From positions 34,256,341-34,320,340 of the forward strand of contig CAMTDV010000012.1 in the NCBI GenBank assembly GCA_947069175.1: a stretch of 64,000 nt of DNA, in the 5' to 3' direction. Positions 11,349 through 21,300 of this stretch are shown piece after piece. Under the pieces are notes generated by a model. The model saw nothing but the letters and a program-made list of their open reading frames with translations. It had not been told where the DNA came from and ran no database searches. How positions within the stretch are numbered: the stretch's first letter is position 1; each line of letters begins with the position of its first letter. The translations under genes and the position numbers were made by a program. Source of the DNA: Scalesia atractyloides (Eukaryota; Streptophyta; Magnoliopsida; Asterales; Asteraceae).

Positions 11349-12350
11349 TGTCACACCCCGACCCGCAACGAAAAAGGTGATCGGGCATGATTGGGTTATC
11401 ATCAAAGCTCATGACATTTATTATAACGTTTCATATTCATTAATACAATTTAATGGGGAATTTACAATCATAATTACAACATGTCCTAAACATCATTCTA
11501 GACTTCATTGTTTTCTTCTAAGGCATTTCCTATGTTTTCCTTGCTTCATCCTGTTCACCTGTATCATGTGTAAAAATGGTTTTTGGATCAACAAAAAGTT
11601 GGCGAGTGAATCCTATGAAAAACGTTTGAACAAGTTTATTTAATTGATTTATAAAATAAAGTGCACAACCACACATGAGTAAAAATAGATGTAAACTTAT
11701 TCACCAATCAATTAATATTAAATAATGCACACATGAACAATAATGGATCGTTTTGAGGCACGCGTTACTCAACTCGTCTCTCACGAGGAACTGATGGGCC
11801 TAATGAATGATTTGCATATACTTGACAATATGAAATACATAACTACAAACAATATAAACTAAATAATACACACACGAACAATAATGGATTTGTTTTGAGG
11901 CACGCGTTGCTCAACTCGTCTCCCACGAGGAACTGATGGGCCTAATGAATGAATTGCATATAAATTGACAATATGAAATACATAACTACAAACAATGTAT
12001 ACAAACTAAGTTTAGATCACAATATGGTATGGCACAAGTTTAAATAAACGAGTTAATTTTGGTGACACATGACACACCCCAAAACGTGTAATTAAAAAGG
12101 GGAGTTGTAAGATTCACTCACATTGGGTGCGTTCGGTTGATGATGTTGAATGCGCACGAAGTTTGATTTAACAACGAGTGAAACTAACCTAGATAATGGC
12201 ATAATGGTCCGGTAAGTAAACGGATTTTATTAATCCATTTTAGTAGGATTGTTGGGTGTATTTTTGTGAGTTTAAGGCTATTTTCTAACCTTAAAAATAT
12301 TATTTTTAAGTATTTTTAATTGATTTTTAAATAAAATAATAATAAAAAAT

Positions 12351-12396
12351 GTTGACTCTTTGACCGTTGACTTGTTGACCGTTGACCTGTTGACCG
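12351..12396 (-). promoter_or_regulatory. W-box cluster in LTR-A3
   Basis: Six TTGAC(C/T) cores occur in 46 bases, just 3' (element orientation) of the last tRNA-like module. Confidence 0.55.
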
Positions 12397-12415
12397 GTTT
12401 GATTGTTAAATTGTG

Positions 12416-13002
12416 TGCGCCGGGTGAGGCTCGAACCCGAGACCTCTCGTTCGCGTGCACGCAGCTCTACCAACTGAGCTACGTGTCTAACCCGAAATAT
12501 TTCTGTTTTTAATTAAATTTATATACTAATTAGATTAATCCGAAAATCATTTATTTTTAAAAAGATTTTAACATAACGACTCGGTGCGCTCCACAGGTCT
12601 CGAACCCGGGACCTGTGGTTTAAGTTAACACACAGTCCACCGCGGGACTGTGTGTCTAACTTGTTAAATAATCTGATTTTTATTATACTTATATACAAAC
12701 TAAATAATTTCATTTCTGTCTTATATAAAAAAGTTTGATAATTATCAGGACCGGTGCGGTAGTCCGGACTCGAACTCGTGACGTGTGATTAAACATTCAC
12801 ACAGTCCACCACTAGACTGTGTGTCTATCTTGGTTATTATTCCGGTTTTTATTAAACTTAACATCTATGTGAAATGAATCCGGTTCAGTAATAAAAAGGA
12901 ACATTTTTATTAAGGCGAGTGTGCGTGGGACAAGTATCGAACTCGAGGCGTAAGCGTGTTTTATGTGCACACAGTCCACCGCTGGACTGTGTGTCTAACC
13001 CG
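12416..13002 (-). other. Array of four tRNA-like modules, LTR-A3
   Basis: On the minus strand, three beta modules lie at about 12915-13002, 12751-12828 and 12581-12660, and a gamma module at 12416-12493. Beta modules carry the hairpin acacagtcca/tggactgtgt, or a mutated form, overlapping an A-box-like site. Gamma carries tagctcagttgg. B-box-like sites (gttcgagcc, gttcgagacc) follow. Spacing is about 168 bp. Confidence 0.75.
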
Positions 13003-13700
13003 AGTTATATCTTGATTTTAATTATACATATAGACAACTGAAACTTCGTCTTCTTCGTTAGACTTAACCAGAACTAAAGTCCGACTGGTTCGTCGATTAA
13101 ATCATGTTCTTTTAGTGTGTTGCGGTTAATTACAGGTGAGATAAATAAAAAGAATGAAAGATTAAGCGTAAGGTATACCGAACAATGGCTCCTCTGTTTC
13201 GCCGGCGAAACTCCGGTGACTGCAAACTATTCCGGCGACGTGTGTCTTGCGGCAGAGGGTCTTCAGTGAGCTTGAGGTGAGTGTAGGTGGCTTTGGTATG
13301 AGCTCTGGGGGTTCAGTAAGGCTCAAAGGTTAAAGGCTCGGTTTTCCGACGAGTTGCAGAAATTTTCCGGCGAGTGGAATTACGTCGGGTAAAGGTGTGA
13401 TTGTGAGCGAAAAAGCTAGCAGATGTTTGAGGGGGTAGTTATAAGGCAGGACATCGATGAATTTGGTCCGATTTCCGTCTTGATTCATCGGTCATTACGT
13501 TTTCCGGCGGTTATGACTTGCGTCGCGGGTTCAGACGTCGGTTATAACCGATGTCATAGTTAAAGCTTCGGTTAAAACTGAAGTAACCGTCCAATCTCGG
13601 CGAAATCGTCGGGATTTCCGACGACTGCGTTTGGGCGCGTCGGTTTTGAATTCGAGAATTATAATATGTATTAATTGTTTCCATTAATTAACAAGAAACA

Positions 13701-13785
13701 CAAGTGGCGCAGTGGTTGAGTGTGTGTGTGTTAAGTCATGGCTGAAACTGGTTGACTGACCCGGGTTCGAAACCCGGCAGCAGCC
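13701..13785 (+). other. Antisense tRNA-like module (alpha), LTR-A3
   Basis: The A-box is tggcgcagtgg (13704-13714), the B-box is ggttcgaaacc, and the T-arm is a perfect ccggg/cccgg stem. It is longer than a canonical tRNA between A and B boxes, resembling a type II tRNA layout. Confidence 0.75.
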
Positions 13786-13966
13786 TTTTATTTTTATTTT
13801 CTTATTTTCAATACTTTTTCAAATATAACTTATATATTCCAATATACTTATTAATTATGTATCGTTTAAAATTATTTTGGGCATTAAATACGCAACGAAA
13901 TTTTTAACTGATTGTTCGGTTAATAAACGGAGCGGGTTTGGTAAAACCGTTTTTTTACGGATGTTA

Positions 13967-13971
13967 CACGG
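13967..13971. other. TSD of LTR-A4 (left copy, cacgg)
   Basis: The target overlapped the last two bases of LTR-A3 (ca) and three bases of its TSD (cgg). The right copy is 16608-16612. Confidence 0.85.
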
Positions 13972-14160
13972 TGTAACATCCGTCAAAAAACGGATTTTAC
14001 CAAACCCGCTCCGTTTATTAACCGAACAATCAGTTAAAAATTCCGTTGCGAATTTAATGCCCAAAATAATTTTAAACGATACATAATTAATTATTATATG
14101 GGAATATATAATTAGTTTTTGAAAATCTGTCAAAAATAAGAAAATAAAAATTGTTTGGTT

Positions 14161-14236
14161 CTGCCGGGTTTCGAACCCGGGTCAGTCAGCGGTTCAACAA
14201 ACTTAACATTCAACCTTTAAACCACTGCGCCACTTG
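14161..14236 (-). other. Antisense tRNA-like module (alpha), LTR-A4
   Basis: The minus strand reads an A-box tggcgcagtgg and a B-box ggttcgaaacc with a perfect T-arm. The orientation is opposite to LTR transcription, as in the other copies. Confidence 0.75.
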
Positions 14237-14492
14237 TATCTTTTGTTAAATGTTAGAATCGTTTAATTAATAACATGACTTTCCGAATTCAAAACCGGCG
14301 CCCAAATTTCAGTCGTCGGAAATCCCGGCGATCTCGCCAAGAATTAACGACATCTTCAGTTATAACGTAAACATTTACTAAGACATCGGTTATAACCGAC
14401 GTCTGAGTCCGCGACACAAACTATAACCGCCGGAGAAATTATAACCGACGAATCAAGTCGGAAATCGGACCAAGTTCATCGATAACCCGCCC

Positions 14493-14500
14493 TATAAATA
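14493..14500 (+). promoter_or_regulatory. TATA box of LTR-A4
   Basis: The motif tataaata lies 520 bp into the LTR. Transcription would start near 14525, which puts the sense tRNA-like array inside the R/U5 leader. Confidence 0.6.
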
Positions 14501-14932
14501 CCCCCTCGAACCTCTGTAAACTTTTTCGCTCAAAACCGCACCCTTTCTCGGCGAAAACTCACTCGCCGGAAATTTTCTGCTCATCGCCGGAAAACCGAAC
14601 CCTCCATTTCTGAGCCTTATTGAACCCCCTAAGCTTATACCGAAGTCACCCATATCTTTTTCAAACATTCTGAAGACTCGCTGCTGCAAGTCACACGACG
14701 CCGGAACCTGTTGCTGTCGCCGGAGTTCTGCCGGAAAACAGAGGAGTCCAGTCGGTATACCTTTCGCCTGATTTTTTTTTCCTTTTCACTTATATCTCAC
14801 CTGTAATTAACTGAAACACGCTAAATAAACCTGATTAAAACTTCGAACCAGTCAGTCATCGTTCCTGGTTAAGACTGACGAAGAAGACGATGTTCGGTAA
14901 TGTTTAAGTATAATTAAAAGTAAGATATTACT

Positions 14933-15521
14933 CGGGTTAGACACACAGTCCAGCGGTGGACTGTGTGCACAATAAACACACTAACGTCTCGAGTTCGAAT
15001 CTTGTCCCACACACGCTGCCTTAATAAAAATGTTTTTTTTTGTTAACTGAACCGGATTCATTTCATATATATGTTAAGTATAATAATAACCGGAATAATA
15101 ACCAAGATAGACACACAGTCCAGCGGTGGACTGTGTGTATGTTTAAATCACAGGTCACGAGTTCGAGTCCGGGCTACCGCACTGGCCCGGATAATTATTA
15201 AACATTTTATTTAAGACAGAAAAGGAAATGTTCAGTTTGTGTTTAAGTATAATAAAAATCAGTTAAGTTAACAAGTTGGACACACAGTCCAGCGGTGGAT
15301 TGTGTGTTAGCATAACCCACAGGTCCCGGGTTCGAGACCTGTGGAGCGCACCGAGTCTTGGATTAAAATCGTTTTTAGAAAATAAAGGATTTTCTGTTTA
15401 ATATAATTAGTATATAAATATAATTAAAAACAGAAATATTTCGGGTTAGACACGTAGCTCAGTTGGTAGAGCTGCGTGCACGCGTACGGGAGGTCTCGGG
15501 TTCGAGCCTCACCCAGCGCAC
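14933..15521 (+). other. Array of four tRNA-like modules, LTR-A4
   Basis: Beta modules lie at 14933-15019, 15106-15185 and 15276-15353, and gamma at 15443-15521. Hairpin starts are 14941, 15111, 15279 and about 15449, a period of 168-170 bp. Linkers also repeat (aagtataat-type words), so the whole is a four-unit tandem repeat with a tRNA-like module in each unit. Beta hairpins are 11-bp perfect stems (CACACAGTCCA/TGGACTGTGTG, loop GCGG). Gamma has a perfect D-arm (gctc/gagc). Confidence 0.8.
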
Positions 15522-15540
15522 ACTTATACGCATAAGAACC

Positions 15541-15595
15541 GGTCAACGGTCAAGGTCAACGGTCAAAGTCAAAGTCAATGGTCAAAAAAAGTCAA
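15541..15595 (+). promoter_or_regulatory. W-box cluster in LTR-A4
   Basis: Eight (A/G)GTCAA cores, the reverse complement of TTGAC(C/T), occur in 55 bases, directly after the gamma module. Confidence 0.55.
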
Positions 15596-17070
15596 ATTTT
15601 TTTATTATTTTTATTTATTTATTTTATTTAAAAATCAATTAAAAATACTTAAAAATAACATTTTTAAGGTTAGAAAATAGCCTTGAACTCACAAAAATAC
15701 ACCCAACAATCCTACTAAAATGGATTAATAAAATCCGTTTACTTACCGAACCATAATGCTATTTATCTAGGTTAATTTCACTCGTGGTTAAAAACCACTT
15801 CGCGTGCATTCAACATCATCAACCGAACGCACCCACTGTGAGTGAATCTTACAACTCCCCCTTTTAATTACACGTTTTGGGGTGTGTCATGTGTCACAAA
15901 ATAATTAACTCGTTTATTTAAACTTGTGCCATTCCATATCGTGATCTAAACTTAGATTGTTTATATTGTTGTGATTACTTATTTCATTTTGTCAAATTAT
16001 ATGAAATTCATTCATTAAGCCCATCAGTTCCTCGTGGGAGACGAGTTGAACAACGCGTGCCTCAAAACCAATCCATTATTGTTCATGTGTGTATCATTGA
16101 GTTTATATTGTTTGTAGTTATGTCGTTCATATTATCATGTTTATGCAATTCATTCATTAGGCCCATCAGTTCCTCGTGAGAGACGAGTTGAGCAACGCGT
16201 GCTTCTATACGTTCCATTATTGTTCATGTTTTCTTTATTTCATATCTAATGATTGTTGAATAAGTTTACATCTATTTTTACTCATGTGTGGTTGTGCACT
16301 CATTTTATAATCAATTAAATAAACTTGTTCAAATGTTTTCCATAGGATTCACTCGCCAACTTTATGTTGATCCAAAAACCCTTTTACACATGATACAGGT
16401 GAACATGTTGAAGCAAGGAAAACATAGGAAATGCCTTAGAAGAGAACAAAGAAGCCTAGATTGATAGATAGAACATGTTGTAATTTTTATTGTAAATTTC
16501 CATTAAATTGTATTAATGAATATGAAACGCATAATAAATGTCATGAGCTTTGATGATAACCCAATCATGCCCCGATCACCTTTTCCGCTGCGGGTCGGGG
16601 TGTGACACACGGTACCTGTGGGTCAACGGTCAGGTTCGCTACCACCTTTGCCTAAACCCTACCCCACCATTCGAGAAGACCCACAAATGGGTGGACCCTC
16701 TAACACCTCACATGTGGTGGAACTAACACCAACACCTACAGTTCAACCACCACCATCGGGTTATAGTAACCCAATCCCCACATATCCAGATATGTCTGGA
16801 TATGATCCTTTTAACCCGTCTACACCAGTAGACTATCAAGCATGGTCGTATGACACATATATACAAGCGGTTATGCACAACACACTTTACCCATCTCCTT
16901 TCCCACCTGCTTATCCACCGACTGGATATCCAACTTATGGGTACCAGTATCTGGTTATGCCACAACCACAACCTCCGCCACCACTTGAAGCCAAACGAAG
17001 CCTTAGAATGAATGAAGGAAATGCAACAACAAGCGGAGAAAACGGAGAAGAAGACAAACAAGTTCTTTAA

Positions 17071-17697
17071 GAAACTCTCCAAACTAGTTAAGGGAAAGAA
17101 GGTCGAGTGAAGTCTTTTCTAATATATGTTAGTCCCTGCGAAGGCACTGTTATTTCTTTAGTCCCTGCGTGGATATCTTGTTTTTTGTAGTCCTTGCATG
17201 GACAATTTATTTCATTTTGTTTCTAGTATTGTAATTTCTATTTGGAATTTAGTGAAGTATTTTGGAATTATATATATGTATTCATCCTCTTCAAACGAGC
17301 GTCTTGATTTTACTCGAAATTTATGCTCTGCGATATAATTCCAAAAAGATCTTAATGGTTTTGATTAGCCAAGTGGCACAGACCACACATTTGGCCAATT
17401 TATAAATGATAGTTAAGTACGACGGGGTCTTCTATCATGATAGTTAAGGGAAGTTATCCTTCTATCAAGAGGGGGTGGACTTATGTTCATGCCTCCAAGT
17501 CGTTAAGGTCAATGTGACCGGGACTATTAATCAACCATTAAGGTACTCTTATGTTAACATTCAGGAATGTTCATACTCCTGGTAGTGTGACTTGAGGAAC
17601 CACACTAGCTTTCAAGGTAATGGACTATGTCCTAGCCTTATATACCCTATGTGATCAAATTTGATCCCGGCTAATATCATCAGTGCGATGATAATAA
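17071..17697. other. Leader region of Tekay-like element
   Basis: It contains three loose repeats of tagtcc(c/t)tgc (near 17130, 17160, 17189) and duplicated tctatcatgatagttaa/atccttctatca words. No ORF was found. Confidence 0.5.
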
Positions 17698-17907
17698 AAC
17701 ATCCATTAGTGATGTATTGCCCTTGGGGCTATGATTTAAAACATCCATTAGTGATGTATTGCCCTTGGGGCTATGATTAAAACATCCATTAGTGATGTAT
17801 TGCCCTTGGGGCTATGATTAAAACATCCATCAGTGATGTATTGCCCTTGGGGCTATGATTTAAAACATCCATTAGTGATGTGTTACCCTTGGGCCATATT
17901 TTATGTC
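17698..17907 (+). repeat. 41-42 bp tandem repeat, five units
   Basis: Units start at about 17700, 17742, 17783, 17824 and 17866 and share catccattagtgatgtattg followed by cccttggggctatgat. The copies are nearly identical, indicating recent amplification in the leader before gag. Confidence 0.92.
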
Positions 17908-18065
17908 CATTAGTGACAGGCCTATGTGCCATATTTTATGTCCATTAGTAGCAGGCCTATGTGCCATATTTTATGTCCATTAGTGACAGGCTTATGTGCC
18001 ATATCTCTATGTCCATTAATGACAGACCTATGTGCCATAAATTTTATGTCCTTCATGACAAGCTT
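17892..18065 (+). repeat. 35 bp tandem repeat, about five units
   Basis: The unit core is gccatattttatgtccatta followed by gtgacaggcctatgt. It shares the word ccattagtga with the preceding 42-bp repeat, so the two arrays are probably related. Confidence 0.88.
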
Positions 18066-18345
18066 ATGAGCTAAATATAATCGTCATTTATGACAATGAT
18101 AGTTGTGACATTACGATCCACTGTCCAATAATATATGGACTAAGTCCAAATTGTAATTTACCTTTGATGGTCCTTTTGTGACCTTGGCCAAATAAAGATA
18201 TAATAAGCCTAAGAGTTGTGATGTTATTCACACTAGCTGATTAGACAATGGATTGTCATATCCAATGTTTGCAGCCAATATGATTATTGATAACATGGCT
18301 AAGAAAGAATTTTTATTTCGTATTTAGAACCAAAGCTTTGGAAAA

Positions 18346-21300
18346 ATGGCTAACTCAGATGAGGCACAAAGTAGCCACCGGGATATTGACTCTAACAAGA
18401 CCGAAAACAGAGATATTGATAATGATAATTTTCAAGCTTGCATTAATGCGGCTGTTGAAAAGGCCGTGGGAAAGACCATAGAAAAGCTTAAAGAGTCGAC
18501 TGCTACTCGCTCTAGACCATTATCGATTACCCCATCCTCAGCTCGTAAAAAGAGCTCAGTTCACTCTTCGAATGCGAAGAGTGAACCAAAGAAAATAGAT
18601 TTTGCTGAAAGGTCCCGTTCTGTTAAAGACAGATGTACTTATAAGTATTTCGTCTACTACAAGCCCCGAGACTTTAATGGGAAGAAAGGAGCTGTGGAAG
18701 CCTTAAAGTGGCTGGTTGAGATAGAGACAATCGTAGATATCAGCGGATGTGCTGATAAGGATGTGGTCAAATAAGTATAACAGTCCTTTAAGGGCGATGC
18801 CCTAATCTGGTGGAAAGCCATGATCCAGCGTACAGGTAAGTACACTTGTATAATTTGGGATGGTCCAAGTTTGTGGACCTTGTTAAGGAAACTTACTGCC
18901 CACCTCATGAGGTGGAGAAATTAGAGACAAACTTTTTGTCTCTTTCAATGAAAGACCTAGATTGTCGGAAATATGTTTCCGATTTCAACTCCCTATCTAG
19001 GTTAGTATCCTATCTGATAACCCCTGAAACCAGATGCATTGCGCGTTTTATCAATGAGTTAGCTCCTGAAATTAAGGGTATGGTAAAGGCTGCTCAGCCC
19101 AGTACCTATAGGTCCGCTTTTGACCTATCCCTGTCTCTCACCCTTGATCTAGTAAGGCAAAAGTCAGTTAAGTCTGAAACTGATGGGAAAAGAAAGAGAG
19201 AAGAGGGCAACTCCCAAACGTTTAATAAGAAAAATAAGGGGAGATTTGGGTTCAAAAGGAACCAAGACAAGTCGGCTGTGACGCCAACATGCAAAACTTG
19301 CAACCACAGGCATTGGGGACAGTGTAATTATGGTCCACAAACCAAGCCCTGTGGTATCTGTAAGAGAAAGGGACATAAGACCCTAGAATGCAAGGATCTT
19401 AAGGATGTTGTTTGCTACGTCTGCAATGAAAAAAGGAATATTAAGACTAACTGCCCTAAGAATCTTAATAGTAATAATGCGAAGCCTGGAGAGGCCAAGA
19501 AGGGGAATGCTCAAGCCTTTCAGATGACCGCAAGAGAGGCTGTTAATGACAACAATGTCATAACAGGTACGTTCCTCATTAATGATATCTATGCTAGAGT
19601 TCTTTCCGATTTAGGTGCAGATAAATCTTTTGTCGATCATAAGTTTAGTAAACTGTTAAACTTGCCCATAAGAACTCTAGATATAATGTATGAGGTAGAA
19701 CTCGCTGATGCAACATTAGAGATAGCATCTTCCATTCTTGATGGAGGTTTCATATCCATTAAGAATCATTCCATTCCTATCTCTCTTTTACCAATGAAAT
19801 TGGCGGGGTTCGATGTAGTTTTAGGCATGGATTAGTTATCTCGTAACCAAGCCTGCATTGCCTGCGATAAGAAACTCATCGAAATTAAAACCCCATCCGA
19901 TGAAATGATCACCATCCCTGCAGATTCACACTATCGATTGCTAGACAAAGTTTCGTTGTTTAAGGCATCCAAGAGTTTAAGGAAAGTTGTGTCATTTACA
20001 TGACACAAGTCACTATCAACGAACCTAAGCCAAGTATTCAAGACCTCTAAGTTATTTCAGAGTATTTCGACGTCTTTCCTAAAGAACTACCAGGTCTACC
20101 TCCAGATAGGCAAGTAGAGTTTAGAAGTGACATCCTACCTGGATCAACACCCGTAGCTAGAGCTCTATACCGACTAGCACCAACGGAAATGAGGGAGTTA
20201 GGGACTCAGTTAGATGAACTCCTAGAGAAAGGTTTCATTCAGCCAAGTTCCTCGCCCTGGGGAGCTCCAATTCTTTTCGTTAAGAAGAAAGACGGTTCAA
20301 TGCGAATGCGCATTGATTACTGAGAGCTAAACAAGTTAACAATTAAGAACTGATATCCTCTGCCCAGGATCGACGATTTATTCGACCAACTTTAAGGGGC
20401 TAGTTACTTTTCTAAGATTGATTTAAGATCAGGATATCATCAGCTGAAGGTTAGGAACGAGGATGTTCCTAAGACTGCCTTCAGGACCCAAAATGGTCAT
20501 TTTGAGTTTCTAGTGATGCCTTTTGGGCTCACAAATGCACCTGCAGCATTCATGGATCTCATGAATAGAGTCTGCAAACCGTATTTGGATAAGTTTGTTA
20601 TTGCTCTTCATAGACGACATACTTATCTATTCTCATAATCAAGATGATCACGAGAAACATCTTCGGTGCATTTTAGAACTGCTAAGGCAGGAGAAGCTTT
20701 ATGCTAAATTCTATAAATGTTAATTTTGGCTTAGAGAAGTCCAATTTCTTGGACATGTCGTAAGTGAGAAAGGTATCCAAGTGGATCCCGCCAAAATTAA
20801 GGCTATAATGAATTCGGAAGTACCCAAACCCCTATCAGAGATTCGTAGTTTTCTAGGATTGGCTGGTTACTATAGGAGGTTCATTGAGAACTTTTCGAGG
20901 ATAGCCACTCCTTTAACTACCTTGACCCGTAAGAATATTAAATTTAATTGGGGTCCAAAACAACAAGAATCCTTTGAGATTCTTAAACACAAGTTGAGCA
21001 ATGCTCCTTTGTTATCTCTACCTGAGGGTATTGAAGAATTTGCAGTCTATTGTGATGCATCGCACACTGGCATGGGTTGTGTGCTAATGCAAAAAAGGCA
21101 AAGTGATTGTCTATGCATCACGACAATTAAAGATGCATGAAAGGAACTACACCACCCATGATTTGGAATTGGGTGTTGTTGTATTTGCACTAAAACTATG
21201 GAGACATTATTGGTATGGCACCAAGTGTATTATATACACTGACCATAAAAGTCTCCAGCATCTGTTCAATTAGAAAGAATTGTACATGTGACAGCGCCGA

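Larger units (their letters stand above)
11349..13968 (-). repeat. Solo LTR-A3 (2620 bp)
   Basis: The plus strand begins tgtcacacc and ends atgttaca. It has the same family structure as LTR-A2: a conserved acatgatacag near 11563, two copies of the gaggcacgcgtt...cctaatgaatga block (11755-11815 and 11897-11952), W-boxes, four tRNA-like modules and the antisense alpha module. No internal element sequence is attached, so it is a solo LTR left by LTR-LTR recombination. A TTATAA at about 13440 may serve as the TATA box. Confidence 0.9.
13972..16607 (+). repeat. Solo LTR-A4 (2636 bp), inverted next to LTR-A3
   Basis: It begins TGTAAC and ends GTGACA on the plus strand. It is the reverse-orientation counterpart of LTR-A3, separated by cgg only. 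It shows a TATA box (tataaata, 14493-14500), an alpha module, three beta modules, one gamma module, eight W-box cores and two copies of the conserved cctcgtg(g/a)gagacgagttga block (16031-16053, 16171-16193). TSD cacgg flanks it exactly. Confidence 0.92.
10803..17070 (+). pseudogene. Extra ORF upstream of gag, split by two solo LTRs
   Basis: The coding sequence starts with an ATG at 10803 (MPPRV) and meets a TGA eight codons in, probably from CGA by C-to-T change. It continues through a His/Ser-rich stretch (10950-11010), a stop near 11032, and a Pro/Asp-rich region to 11348. The two solo LTRs lie at 11349-16607. Codon phase resumes exactly at 16615 and runs to the TAA at 17068. The C-terminal half is Pro/Tyr/Thr-rich and ends with a charged tail. 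I recognise no catalytic motif. Its place between the leader start and gag suggests an accessory or Gag-like ORF of the Tekay-like element. This function is unproven. Confidence 0.6.

Noticed and set aside
12416..12493. A functional tRNA gene in the LTR (gamma module)
   Set aside because: The A-box and B-box are good, but the seven bases before the A-box cannot pair with the 3' side. It is therefore called tRNA-like only.
17698..18065. CRISPR-like array
   Set aside because: Units are contiguous tandem repeats without unique spacers, in a plant retroelement.
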